From Marinimicrococcus sp033875255 (GTDB lineage Bacteria > Pseudomonadota > Alphaproteobacteria > Geminicoccales > Geminicoccaceae), in assembly GCA_033875255.1 (NCBI GenBank), contig JAWZSN010000002.1, positions 233,283 to 297,282 on the forward strand: DNA of 64,000 bases. Direction: 5' to 3'. A program made the position numbers and the translations under genes. How positions within the stretch are numbered: the first letter of the stretch is position 1; every line of letters begins with the position of its first letter. Positions 24,749 through 35,833 of the stretch are shown here, piece by piece. A model generated the notes under the pieces. That model saw only the letters and a program-made list of their open reading frames with translations. It was not told the origin of the DNA and made no database searches.

Positions 24749-26338
24749 TCAGCTCTTCTTCTCGATGTTCCAGAAGTAGGGCGCCGGACCTTGCAGCATG
24801 CCGTCGATGTTGTTGCGCAGGGCGACCGGCTGCATCCACTGTCCCAGATAGGGGTGGGTGACCAGCTCCTCGAGCGCGTAGACCTGGATCTCCTCGGCGA
24901 TCCGCTTCTGCTCCTCGAGGCTGGTGGCCTCGGCGAAATCACGCTTCATCTGCTCGAGCTTGGGATCGTCGAACCAGCCGAACCACGCGCCCGCGCCGGT
25001 CGCGTTCAAGGCCGCGGTGCCGATCGGGTTGAGCACGTCGGCGGCCACCCAGTTGGTGAGGAACATGTTCCAGCCGCCCTCGGAGGGCTTGTCCTTCTTG
25101 GCGCGACGCGAGACCAGCGTCTGCCAGTCCATGTCCTGCATGTCGACCTTGAAGCCGGCCTTCTCGAGATGCTGCTTGGCGACCGGCGCCAGGTTGGTGA
25201 GCACCTGCAGGTCGGTGGAGTGCATCAGCACCACCGGCGTGCCGTCGTAGCCCGCCTCCTCCAGCAGCTTCTTGGCCCCCTCGAAGTCGGACTCGAGCAG
25301 GACCTCGCCGCCCTTGTCGGTGGCCAGCGGCGTGCCGCACACGAACATTGCGGCACAGGTCTTGTAGTAGCGCGGATCGCCGATCACCGCCTGGAGATAG
25401 TCCTCCTGGTTCATCGCCAGCAGCGCGGCACGGCGGATCTTCGGATTGTCGAAGGGCGGGTGCAGCGAGTTGAAGCGACCCATATACTGGTTGCCGAGCG
25501 GGTTCTGCTCGTAGAGCACGATGCTATCGTCGCCCTCGAGAATCGGCAGCAGGTCGTGGGGCGGCTGCTCGATCAGGTCGATCTCGCCGTTGAGCAGCGC
25601 GTTGATCGCGGTCTGCTGGTCGGGGATCCACACCCACTCGACCCGGTCGACCTTGGCGACCTTGCCGCCGGCACCCCACGAGGGCTCCTCGTCGCGCGGC
25701 ACATAGTCCTCGAACTTCTCGTAGACGGCGATGGCGCCGGGCTTCCACTCGTCCTTCATGAAGACGAACGGGCCGGAGCCGATATATTCGGAGATCTGCT
25801 CGCCGGGAGGCGTCTCGGCGATCCGCTTGGGCATGATGAACGGCACCTGCGAGCTCGGCTTGCCGAGCGACTGCAGGACGAGGCCGTAGGGCTTCTTGAG
25901 CGTGAGCGTGAAGGTCTTGTCGTCGACCGCCTCCATGCTGTCGACATAGCTCATGAGCATGACGCCCATGGTGTCGCGGCCGCCCCAGCGCTTGATCGAC
26001 GCCACCGCGTCCTCGGCGGTGACCGGCGCCCCGTCGTGGAACTTGAGCCCGTCGCGCAGCTTGATCGTGTAGACGAGATTGTCGTCGCTGACCGTATAGC
26101 TGTCGGCCATCTGGGGCTGGATGTCACCGTTCGCGTCCATGGCGAACAGTGTATCGTAGATCATGTACCCATGATTTCGGGTGATATAGGCCGTGGTCCA
26201 GATCGGATCGACGATCTTGAGATCCGAGTGCATGACCGCGCGCAGCGTCTCGGCCTCGGCCGATCGGTGGTGCAGCGCGCTCGGCACGGCGACGGCGCCC
26301 ATCAGCAGCGCCGTCATGAGGCGGTTTCGCCAGCTCAT
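24749..26338 (-). CDS. Peptide-type ABC solute-binding protein (family 5)
   Basis: This 529-residue periplasmic receptor of the DppA/OppA family has a signal peptide of about 29 residues (ending HHRSAEAE). Family segments are IQPQMADSYTVSDDNLVYTIKLRDGLKFHDG near residues 75-105 and ALLMNQ-type AALLAMNQEDYLQAV near 325. The C-terminal lobe contains WNMFLTNWVAADVLNP. Such proteins bind peptides, nickel or other chelated or amphipathic solutes, and the ligand is not readable here. It is the first gene of the operon and diverges from the flippase-like gene. Confidence 0.9.
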   Translation of the reverse strand: MSWRNRLMTALLMGAVAVPSALHHRSAEAETLRAVMHSDLKIVDPIWTTAYITRNHGYMIYDTLFAMDANGDIQPQMADSYTVSDDNLVYTIKLRDGLKFHDGAPVTAEDAVASIKRWGGRDTMGVMLMSYVDSMEAVDDKTFTLTLKKPYGLVLQSLGKPSSQVPFIMPKRIAETPPGEQISEYIGSGPFVFMKDEWKPGAIAVYEKFEDYVPRDEEPSWGAGGKVAKVDRVEWVWIPDQQTAINALLNGEIDLIEQPPHDLLPILEGDDSIVLYEQNPLGNQYMGRFNSLHPPFDNPKIRRAALLAMNQEDYLQAVIGDPRYYKTCAAMFVCGTPLATDKGGEVLLESDFEGAKKLLEEAGYDGTPVVLMHSTDLQVLTNLAPVAKQHLEKAGFKVDMQDMDWQTLVSRRAKKDKPSEGGWNMFLTNWVAADVLNPIGTAALNATGAGAWFGWFDDPKLEQMKRDFAEATSLEEQKRIAEEIQVYALEELVTHPYLGQWMQPVALRNNIDGMLQGPAPYFWNIEKKS

Positions 26339-26550
26339 TCTTGGTCCTCCCGGATTTATTCGTTCGCGGCCGGATCAACGGTGGCTGATCCTAGCGGCTG
26401 GGCGGATCGTTGCAAGGAGCGCGCGTCACCCATGCAAGAACAGGTCGCGTGGTGGGCCGAACTGCGATAACGAGCGGGAGTGGCGAGCAACCGGGGGGAG
26501 AGGCGAGGTGGCGCGGCGATGGCGGTGAGCGGCGGTTCGAGAGGGCGGCG

Positions 26551-27561
26551 GTGTTGAGCGGCGGGAGGCGCGGGGCCGGTCCTGCGCGGGCCGGGATCCT
26601 GCGTTCAGCGCTCTCGCTGCTGACCGGTCTGGCAATGTTCGGGGTCGCCTTGTGGGTGCTGCACCGCTGGGCCGCACGCATCAGCATGGACGACCTGACG
26701 GCCGAGCTGGAGCGGCTCTCCCTGCCACAGGTGGGGCTGGCCCTTCTCTTCACGGCGCTGAGCTTCGTGGCGCTGGTCGGCTACGAGCATTATGCGGTGC
26801 GCTTCATCGAGCGGCGTCTGTCGCTGCGTTTGGTGGCGCTGTTCTCGTTCATCACCCAGGCCGTCGCGCACGCCGTGGGGTTCGCCATCTTCGTGGGCGC
26901 CACGCTGCGCTACAAGCTCTACGCGCCGCATCATTTCGGCATCGTCGACATCGCCAAGATCCAGGTGTTCTTCAGCACCACCTTCGGGCTCGGGGTCTTC
27001 GCCCTGGCAGGCGGCGTGCTGCTTCTCGAGCCCGGTGCGCTGGTCGACGCGACCGGCCTGCCGGCGTCGGCCTGGCGGGCGATCGGCGCGCTGCTGCTGG
27101 CGGGCATTGCCCTCCTGCTCGTCTGGGGCAGCCTGTTCCACCGTCCCGTGCGGATCGCCGGGCGGCTGATCGTGCTGCCGTCGGCAGGCGTGACGCTCAT
27201 CCAGATCATCTTGGGGATCCTCGACCTGGTGGCGGTGGCGGCGGCGCTGCACGTGCTGCTGCCGGATTTTCTGGGCCTGACCTATGCCGAGACGCTGGGC
27301 GTGTTCGTGGCGGCCATCGCGGTGGGGCTGGTGAGCCACGTGCCGGGCAGCCTGGGCGTTTTCGAGTCGGCCGTGCTCCTCCTCGTCGCCCCGGCCGAGG
27401 AGCAGGTCGCGGCGGTGATCGGCGCGCTGATCGCCTTTCGTGCCATCTACTACATGCTGCCGCTGGCTTGCGGCGCGCTGCTGTTCGGCCTGGTGGAGCT
27501 GCGGCGCTGGAGCGGCACTGGGCGATCGCAGCGCCGCGTCCCCGGGCGCCCGACCGGCTGA
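26551..27561 (+). CDS. UPF0104/MprF-like membrane flippase domain protein
   Basis: This hydrophobic protein of about 336 residues has eight or so membrane segments. The family includes the lysyl-phosphatidylglycerol synthase transmembrane domain and YbhN/AglD. A characteristic mark is the FITQAVAHAVGFAIFVGATLRYKLY region near residues 98-122, and SHVPGSLGVFES is near 270. Such proteins flip or handle lipids or lipid-linked sugars, but the partner is unknown. The start is uncertain: the GTG at 26551 gives the usual length, while the frame stays open to a TTG at 26410 through a Gly/Arg-rich stretch that looks non-coding. It diverges from the peptide ABC operon. Confidence 0.72.
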   Translation: MLSGGRRGAGPARAGILRSALSLLTGLAMFGVALWVLHRWAARISMDDLTAELERLSLPQVGLALLFTALSFVALVGYEHYAVRFIERRLSLRLVALFSFITQAVAHAVGFAIFVGATLRYKLYAPHHFGIVDIAKIQVFFSTTFGLGVFALAGGVLLLEPGALVDATGLPASAWRAIGALLLAGIALLLVWGSLFHRPVRIAGRLIVLPSAGVTLIQIILGILDLVAVAAALHVLLPDFLGLTYAETLGVFVAAIAVGLVSHVPGSLGVFESAVLLLVAPAEEQVAAVIGALIAFRAIYYMLPLACGALLFGLVELRRWSGTGRSQRRVPGRPTG

Positions 27562-28019
27562 GCCGTCCCGCCGCCTGACACGCCGCCGGCGGCGGTCCTG
27601 CACCTCCCTCCCTACATGCTCCATCCGTCGGCGCTTCTGTCGCGGAGCGACGCAGCACCGGGCTGCGCGCCTGCCGGGCCTCTCCGCGGCCCTGCCAAAC
27701 CCTTTGCTGTTAACCTAACTTTAAACCGTAAATAGTATAAATCGACATAGAGACCAAAAATAAGGATAGATTACTAAAATTTAACGGTCCTTCCGTGCGT
27801 GCCAATGCGCGTTATGGTCGACTAATAAAAACGAAAATGCCATTCAAATTCATTTGTGTTTATCAGAAAAAGTCAAAATAATGGACAAATAAAAGATCTT
27901 GCAGACTTTGGGCACCTTCGATACAAACAGCGCCAGAGGACAATGAACGTCAAGGCGCAATAAGTTTTCGGCGTTGCCCCGGTCGCCAGGCTGGTGAAGT
28001 CGCCGGACTACGGAGAACG
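27562..28019. promoter_or_regulatory. AT-rich upstream region of rpfF
   Basis: This is 458 bases without a gene. From about 27,710 to 27,905 the composition drops to roughly one-third G+C, against about 70 percent around it, with many A/T runs (CTAACTTTAAACCG, AAAATTTAAC, ATAAAAACGAAAA). Such islands in GC-rich genomes are typical targets of H-NS-like or MucR-like silencers and of stacked promoters. Several possible -10 sequences exist (TATAAA near 27,738, TAGATT near 27,766), so no single promoter was chosen. A Shine-Dalgarno GGAG precedes the rpfF ATG. Confidence 0.5.
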
Positions 28020-28973
28020 ATGATGGCCGTTTCCACCCGCGATCTGCATGCTCTCCTCGGTCGTACCGACAACGACAACTGGATGCGCCCGGCAACCGTC
28101 GCCGAGGTTTTGCCGTTTGCCCCGCGGCAGCGTGGTCTCGATCTCGACTTCCCCAACCTTGCGGTCAACTTCGAGCGCGACACAGGTATTCTCTGGGCCC
28201 GCATGAAGCACCGCGAGCGGGCCTGCTACACGCCCGAGCTCATGCGTGACATGCGCGAGTTCCAGCTGCACCTGCGCGACAGCTTCGCGGGCGTTCCGGC
28301 AGCCGAGGTTCCGGTGCGCTGGCTGGTCTGGGCGTCCGGCGCGCCGAAGGCCTGGAGCCTTGGCGGCGATCTCACCAACTTCACGCGGATGATTCGCGAG
28401 AAGGACGACGCGGCGCTGCGCGCCTACGCCCACCTTGCAATCGACATCCTCTACGACAACTATGTGGGTTCCGAGCTGCCGGTCCTGACGGTGGCGCTGA
28501 TCCAGGGCGACGCCGTCGGCGGCGGCTTCGAGGCGATGCTCACGGACGACATCGTCGTGGCCGAGCGGGGCGCCAAGTTCGGCCTGCCGGAGATCCTCTT
28601 CAATCTCTTCCCCGGCATGGGCGCCTACAGCTTCCTGCGCCGCAAGGTTGGCATCACCACGGCCCGCAAGCTGATCGAGGACGGGCTCAGCCGCAGCGCC
28701 GACGAGATGAAGGAGCTGGGCCTGGTCGACGTGGTGTGCGAGCCGGGCCAGGGCGAGGCGGCGCTGCGCGGCTTCATCGCGGACAATGGCGGCCGGTTCC
28801 AGACCCTGCGGACCCTGCAGCAGGTGCGCAACCGGGTCGATCCGGTGACCCACCGCGAGCTCGCCGACGTCGTCGACATGTGGACCGACCTCGCCATGCA
28901 GCTCACCGAGACCGACCTGCGGCGCATGGACTGCCTGGCTCGCGTGCAGCAGCGCAAGCGGGTGGGCGAGTAG
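28020..28973 (+). CDS. rpfF: DSF synthase RpfF (crotonase-fold cis-2-enoyl fatty acid signal synthase)
   Basis: RpfF makes the diffusible signal factor, a cis-2-unsaturated fatty acid, by dehydrating a 3-hydroxyacyl-ACP and releasing the acid. The 317-residue protein has the crotonase oxyanion region ASGAPKAWSLGGDLTNF near 105-121. It also has QGDAVGGGFEAML and GLPEILFNLFPGMGAYSFL, the RpfF-specific signature. Glu171 and Glu191 stand 20 residues apart, exactly like the catalytic Glu141/Glu161 pair of Xanthomonas RpfF. It is transcribed alone behind an AT-rich region and ends in a strong terminator. The RpfC-type sensor gene is 1.1 kb away on the other strand. Confidence 0.9.
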   Translation: MMAVSTRDLHALLGRTDNDNWMRPATVAEVLPFAPRQRGLDLDFPNLAVNFERDTGILWARMKHRERACYTPELMRDMREFQLHLRDSFAGVPAAEVPVRWLVWASGAPKAWSLGGDLTNFTRMIREKDDAALRAYAHLAIDILYDNYVGSELPVLTVALIQGDAVGGGFEAMLTDDIVVAERGAKFGLPEILFNLFPGMGAYSFLRRKVGITTARKLIEDGLSRSADEMKELGLVDVVCEPGQGEAALRGFIADNGGRFQTLRTLQQVRNRVDPVTHRELADVVDMWTDLAMQLTETDLRRMDCLARVQQRKRVGE

Positions 28974-28995
28974 ACCCTGCAGCTAGCTGGCAGGC

Positions 28996-29030
28996 GGCGA
29001 GGCGGGCGCCCGGGCGGCGCCCGCCTCGCC
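28996..29030 (+). terminator. Rho-independent terminator of rpfF
   Basis: A perfect 15-base stem GGCGAGGCGGGCGCC / GGCGCCCGCCTCGCC with a CGGGC loop is followed by GTTTTCCC. It begins 22 bases after the rpfF stop, and the U-run is present. Confidence 0.85.
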
Positions 29031-30054
29031 GTTTTCCCACCGCCGGCTCTCGGCAAGACCGAGAGCCGGCTGCAGCGCTGCTAGCCGTGGTGGCTGCCAG
29101 CGCCCGAGCGGTCCCGGCGGGATCGACGCCGCGGACTCCGGCAGCGGCGTTGCGCCCTGCGCCGCACCTCTGGTCCGCTGACGCGCCCGAGGCAGCCACC
29201 ACGCCGGCGAGCCCCGGCGCCGGCAGCTTCGAGAGAGGCTGCCCATGGGCCGCAGCCTGGGCAAGCAGCGCGGGTGACGGCAGCCGAGCCGTGCGAGGCG
29301 CTACGCGCCGTTTCTTCCCGTCTCCGATCGGCTGCCAGCAGCGCCTGAGCGCTCGGCTAGTGGAGCGCGGGTGAGGTCTGGCCAAGGGAGCGGGCCCGTC
29401 CTCCGGCCCGAGACCCGGTCGAGGCCGACCGCGACCGACCGGCATGACGGTGCCAGGGGCGCGCAGCCGCCGGTGCGCTCCACCGCCGCGAGCCCGCACC
29501 GGCCCTGCCGGCAGCTGCCGCGTCCTCGCCTCCCGGTGGCAGCGCACCGGAAGGCTTTGCCGTCCTGGCTTGTCATACCCAGGCGTGCGGCGGGGACCGG
29601 TCCGAAGCGCTTCTCGAAGAGCTGGAACAGGGGGCCGCGACTGGGTGCGGCCCGCGGCCATAGGCGAGGGCGCTGCGCGCGACTCTCGTTTCTGCTTTCT
29701 GTCAGTTGGCGGCGCTGCGGGGGCCGGATCCGCGGTTTCCACAGCGATCATGCTGGCGGCAAATCCGCAGCTGCCTGATCGCCGGGAAGCACCCGCCCGC
29801 CATCCGCCAGGACGACGAGGGAGTGTCGCCGACGGTTGGGTAGGTGCAGGTGTCGTGGCGTGAGCCTCGTTGCCTGGCTACCAGACCCCGTCGCCAACGC
29901 TCGATGAAGGAGAGCCAGAGCCTCGCCGCGCGCCACGCCCTGCGCCGCCCTGCCGCCGCGGCCCCGTGCTGCCCCCCGGCATCGCCGCTCATGGCCGCCC
30001 GGCAGATTGTGGCGTTTGCCTGCAGCCGGCCGTTCCGACGGGTCGGCAACCGTC
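29031..30054. other. Gene-free kilobase with inverted repeats between rpfF and rpfC
   Basis: About 1 kb in which all frames give Arg/Pro/Ala-rich, featureless translations, so I call no gene. It contains a second perfect hairpin, GCCGGCTCTCGG / CCGAGAGCCGGC with a 5-base loop (29042-29070). A perfect 13-base inverted repeat CGTGGTGGCTGCC / GGCAGCCACCACG lies 92 bases apart (29086-29098 / 29191-29203). A near direct repeat GGCTGCCAGC...GAGCG recurs at about 29092 and 29332. This could be decayed sequence or a structured RNA. Confidence 0.45.
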
Positions 30055-32622
<2,568 letters not shown>

Positions 32623-32704
32623 GCCGCCAGGTCGCCCGCCCTTTCCGGCGTGCCGCGAATGGCGCTTGGGGCTCTTGTCAGCCCGGCGAGGGGCGCATCG
32701 CCGG

Positions 32705-34849
32705 TCACTGCAGGACCGTCTGCAGGCAGAGGCTGCCTTCGGCCAGGCGCCGCTCGAACTCGCGCACGTCGAGCGGCGGGGCGATGAAATCGCCCTGCAC
32801 CTCGTCGCAGCCGAGGCGGCGCAGGCGCTCGAGCTGCTCGCGGGTCTCCACCCCCTCGGCGATCACCCGCAGGCCCAGGCTGTGGCCGAGATTGATGATC
32901 GCCCGCACGATCAGCTCGTCGTTGGCACCCTGCTCGACGTTCTGCACGAAGGACTGGTCGATCTTGAGGCGCTGCACGGGGAGCCGCTTGACGTAGGAGA
33001 GCGAGGAGTAGCCGGTCCCGAAATCATCGATCGAAAGGCTGACGCCCAGCCGGTTGAGGTAGCGCAGGCTGGCCGAGGCGGTCTGGCTGTTCTCGATCAC
33101 CGCGTTCTCGGTGAGCTCGAGGTCGAGCGACTGTGGCGGCAGGCCGCTTTCGCTCAGCACCCGCTCGATCATCAGCTCCACACCCCGCTCGCGGAACTGG
33201 ACCGGCGACAGATTGACCGAGAGCTGCACCTCGTCGAGCCCGCCGTCACGCCACTGGCGGTGCTGGCGGCAGGCGGTCTGCAGGACCCAGGCGGTCATCG
33301 GCGCCATCAGGCCGATCTCCTCGGCCAGACTGATGAACTCGCCCGGGCGGATCAGGCCACGCGCCGGGTGGTTCCAGCGGATCAGCGCCTCCATGCCGAT
33401 CAGCCGGCCGGTGTCGAGGCGCAGCTGCGGCTGGTAGTGGAGGACGAACTGGTCGGCCGCCAGGGCTTGGCGCAACTCGCGCTCGAGGGTCACGGCGCGC
33501 CGCGCGGCGACGTTCATCTCGCGGGCGAAGAAGCGGTAGGTGTCGCGTCCCGAGGCCTTGGCCCGGTACATGGCGAGATCGGCGTTGCGCAGCAGCGTGT
33601 CGACCGTGCGCCCGTCGCCGGGGAAGATGGTGATGCCGATGCTGGCGCTCAGATGGACTTCCTGGCCGCCCACCATGAACGGCTCGGCGAAGGCCTCACC
33701 CATGCGGCGGCTCAGCTCGGCAGCCTCGTCGGGTCGGCGCAGGCCAGTCTGCAGCACGGCGAACTCGTCGCTGCCGAGCCGGGCCAGCATGTCGGTCTCG
33801 CGCACCCGCTCGGCCAGCCGGTCGCCGACCGCACGCAGGATGCCGTCGCCGAAGGCCTCGTCGAAGGCCTCGTTGAGGCCCTTGAAGCGGTCGAGGTCGA
33901 CATGCAGCACCGCCAGCATCTCGTTCTGGCGGCGGGCCCGGGCGATCTCCTGCTCGAGGCGGTCGCGAAAGACCCGCTGGCTGGCGAGCCCGGTGAGCAG
34001 GTCGCTGCGCTCGCGCTCGGCCTCGCGCGCGTCGGCCGAGCGCAGCTCGCCAAGATCCATGGCGACCGTCAGCACCTGCCGCACCTCGCCGGCCTGGTCG
34101 CTCAGCGGCGCCTTGACCATGGCCAGCCAGCGGCCGGCCGCGTCCTCGCCCGCCGCGTCGTAGCGCGGCGTGGCGAGCGGCCGCCCGCTCTCCAGCACCT
34201 TCTCGTTGAGCACCTGGTGGCGGGTCGCATAGTCCTCGCCGTGAACCTCGGCCAGGGTGCGCCCCAAAAGCTCGTCTCGGCTCACCCCGAAAAGCTGCTC
34301 GTGGGCGCTGTTGACGAAGACGAAGCTGCCCTTGGGATCCACCGCGCAGACCGCCACCGGCAGAGCGTCGAGAAACGTCTGCAGGCGGGCCGGCTCGTCG
34401 GGGGCGCGGCCGAAGCGGGTGTTGAGAGCCTGCTCGAGCTGGCTCGCGCGGTCCTCGAGGAGCAGGCGCTGCCGGCGCAGGGTAAGGAGGTTGCGGGCGC
34501 GGGCGCGGAACTCGAGATGGTCGACCGGACTCAGCAGGAAGTCGGTGGCGCCGGCCTCGAGCGCCCGGTAGCAATACTCCCGGTCCTCGTAGACCGTGAT
34601 CACCACGATCGGCACGTCGGCCAGCGCCGGCATCGACCGGGCATGCCGGATGAACGTGGCACCGTCCATCTCGGGCATGTTGAAGTCGGTGATGATGAGG
34701 TCGGGCTGGAGGCCCTGGCGCATCCGCTCCAGCGCTTCGGCCGCGTCGGCGAACGCGCTCACCTGCAGGCCTTCCTCGACGGAAAGGGCCAGCCGCGTCA
34801 GGATGTTGCGGTTGGTGACGCGGTCGTCGATGACGACTACCCTGGCCAT
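32705..34849 (-). CDS. Response regulator REC-PAS-GGDEF-EAL (cyclic di-GMP turnover)
   Basis: This 714-residue cytoplasmic regulator has a receiver domain at about 1-125 (VVVIDDRVTNRN, acceptor Asp in LIITDFNMPEMDG). A PAS domain covers about 155-265 (VCAVDPKGSFVFVNSAHEQLFG). The GGDEF domain (about 280-440) has the active-site sequence GSDEF instead of GGDEF, so synthase activity is doubtful. The EAL domain (about 460-705) has EALIRW, VNLSP, LELTEN, DDFGTGYSS and EGVET intact, so phosphodiesterase activity is likely. It occupies the place that the HD-GYP phosphodiesterase RpfG has in Xanthomonas. A GTG at 34912 would add 21 residues, but the ATG fits the domain edge. Confidence 0.9.
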   Translation of the reverse strand: MARVVVIDDRVTNRNILTRLALSVEEGLQVSAFADAAEALERMRQGLQPDLIITDFNMPEMDGATFIRHARSMPALADVPIVVITVYEDREYCYRALEAGATDFLLSPVDHLEFRARARNLLTLRRQRLLLEDRASQLEQALNTRFGRAPDEPARLQTFLDALPVAVCAVDPKGSFVFVNSAHEQLFGVSRDELLGRTLAEVHGEDYATRHQVLNEKVLESGRPLATPRYDAAGEDAAGRWLAMVKAPLSDQAGEVRQVLTVAMDLGELRSADAREAERERSDLLTGLASQRVFRDRLEQEIARARRQNEMLAVLHVDLDRFKGLNEAFDEAFGDGILRAVGDRLAERVRETDMLARLGSDEFAVLQTGLRRPDEAAELSRRMGEAFAEPFMVGGQEVHLSASIGITIFPGDGRTVDTLLRNADLAMYRAKASGRDTYRFFAREMNVAARRAVTLERELRQALAADQFVLHYQPQLRLDTGRLIGMEALIRWNHPARGLIRPGEFISLAEEIGLMAPMTAWVLQTACRQHRQWRDGGLDEVQLSVNLSPVQFRERGVELMIERVLSESGLPPQSLDLELTENAVIENSQTASASLRYLNRLGVSLSIDDFGTGYSSLSYVKRLPVQRLKIDQSFVQNVEQGANDELIVRAIINLGHSLGLRVIAEGVETREQLERLRRLGCDEVQGDFIAPPLDVREFERRLAEGSLCLQTVLQ

Positions 34850-35114
34850 GTGCGCGATCGTAACCCTGTTCCAGTCGCGTCCGGCACCAGGTGCTTGCGG
34901 GCCGTCGACCACGTCCGCACTCTAGGTTGCCGGTCGGAGTCCTTCAAGCTCGAGGTGAAAAGGACGAAGAACGTCCACCCTCGGTGGTGCATGAATGTCG
35001 CGCTCACGGGCACCGGTCAACAGCGCACCCGGAGGACGGAGCATTAGATGGGACAGCCCGGCGTGACGATGCGACATAAGAACCGCGTGGCTCGCTTTCC
35101 TGGATGTGGCGCCC
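34850..35114. other. Leader of the REC-PAS-GGDEF-EAL gene
   Basis: These 265 bases between the regulator gene and its candidate promoter show no coding frame with recognisable content. They would form a long 5' leader of the regulator mRNA. No hairpin stands out. Confidence 0.3.
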
Positions 35115-35143
35115 AGCATGATTTGCCGCGACCTTATCGTCAA
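35115..35143 (-). promoter_or_regulatory. Candidate promoter of the RpfC/GGDEF-EAL transcript
   Basis: On the minus strand TTGACG (35143-35138) and CATGCT (35120-35115) are spaced by 17 bases. The -35 matches five of six consensus positions and the -10 three of six. It would give a leader of about 260 bases before the regulator ATG. Confidence 0.35.
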
Positions 35144-35218
35144 TCGATGAACATGGCGCCCCTCGCCGGAGTTCCGCCTCGTCTTGCCGGCGCGTGCCGG
35201 TCGAAAACGCGGATGCCG

Positions 35219-35320
35219 AAAAAAGGGGGACTGTTCGGTGGGAACAGTCCCCCCCAGGGTCCCATCTCATCAGTCAAGCACGCTCCTCTGGAGGACGGAC
35301 ATCCTTACAGAGGCAACGCA
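35219..35320 (-). ncRNA. Predicted small RNA of about 100 nt with its own promoter and terminator
   Basis: On the minus strand a strong promoter, TTGACA (35354-35349) - 17 bases - AATTAT (35331-35326), starts transcription at about 35320. A perfect 12-base terminator stem GGGGGACTGTTC / GAACAGTCCCCC (35253-35242 / 35236-35225) with six U residues ends it. The 5' part folds as CCTCTG...CAGAGG enclosing AGGA-TGTCCG-TCCT, so CCGTCC is largely in the loop. No open frame of note lies inside. I cannot name the family. It is not tmRNA, SRP RNA or RNase P RNA by eye. It diverges from the NUDIX gene. Confidence 0.65.
35225..35253 (-). terminator. Rho-independent terminator of the small RNA
   Basis: A perfect 12-base stem with a 5-base loop (CCACC on the minus strand) is followed by TTTTTT at 35224-35219. 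It would also stop any read-through from the dehydrogenase gene across the convergent NUDIX gene. Confidence 0.85.
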
Positions 35321-35325
35321 ACCCT

Positions 35326-35354
35326 ATAATTCGCGGTGGGCGATAATATGTCAA
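35326..35354 (-). promoter_or_regulatory. Sigma70-type promoter of the small RNA
   Basis: A perfect -35 TTGACA (35354-35349), a 17-base spacer and -10 AATTAT (35331-35326), read on the minus strand, are embedded in locally AT-rich DNA. This is the best housekeeping promoter match I found in the window. Confidence 0.65.
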
Positions 35355-35391
35355 TCAAGAATCGCAAAAAAGTTGTTACGGCGACGCGTTC

Positions 35392-35829
35392 ATGACCAGG
35401 GACTATCCTGATCGACCGCTGGTCGGCGTGGGTGCCGTGGTATGGCGGGACGGGCAGGTTCTTCTGGTGCGCCGGGGCAAGCCGCCGCGGCTGGGGCAGT
35501 GGTCGCTGCCGGGCGGGGCCCAGGAGCTGGGCGAGACCGTGGAGGAGGCGGCACGCCGCGAGGTGCGCGAGGAGACCGGCCTCGAGCTCGGCACGGTGAG
35601 CTTGCTCACCGTCGTCGACCTGATCGAGCGGGGTGAGGATGGCCGGGTGCACTACCACTATACGCTGGTCGACGTGGAGGCCGAGGCCGGGCAGGGTGAG
35701 GCGGTCGCCGCCAGCGATGCCGCGGCGGTCGGCTGGTTCGGCTCCGATGCTCTGGCGGCACTGCCGCTGTGGGAGGAGACGCGGCGTGTCATCGCCCTCT
35801 CCGCGGCCCGGCGGTGCTCCGGCGGCTGA
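35392..35829 (+). CDS. NUDIX hydrolase (ADP-ribose pyrophosphatase-like)
   Basis: This 145-residue cytoplasmic enzyme hydrolyses a nucleoside diphosphate linked to another group. The NUDIX box starts at GGAQELGETVEEAA and continues REVREETGLELG at about residues 42-67, with all the metal-binding Glu residues of GX5EX7REUXEEXGU present. The sequence RDYPDRPLVGVGAVVW before it is common in ADP-ribose pyrophosphatase-like members. No strong Shine-Dalgarno is seen. The stop is 4 bases from the convergent dehydrogenase stop. The substrate remains open. Confidence 0.88.
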   Translation: MTRDYPDRPLVGVGAVVWRDGQVLLVRRGKPPRLGQWSLPGGAQELGETVEEAARREVREETGLELGTVSLLTVVDLIERGEDGRVHYHYTLVDVEAEAGQGEAVAASDAAAVGWFGSDALAALPLWEETRRVIALSAARRCSGG

Positions 35830-35833
35830 GAGC

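Noticed and set aside
28903..29751. Minus-strand frame of 282 codons after rpfF
   Set aside because: It is extremely Arg/Pro/Ala-rich, overlaps the rpfF terminator and the end of rpfF, and has no recognisable motif or ribosome-binding site.
35260..35275. CTGATGAG inside the small RNA, resembling a hammerhead ribozyme core
   Set aside because: No matching GAAA strand, third stem or cleavage site could be arranged around it.
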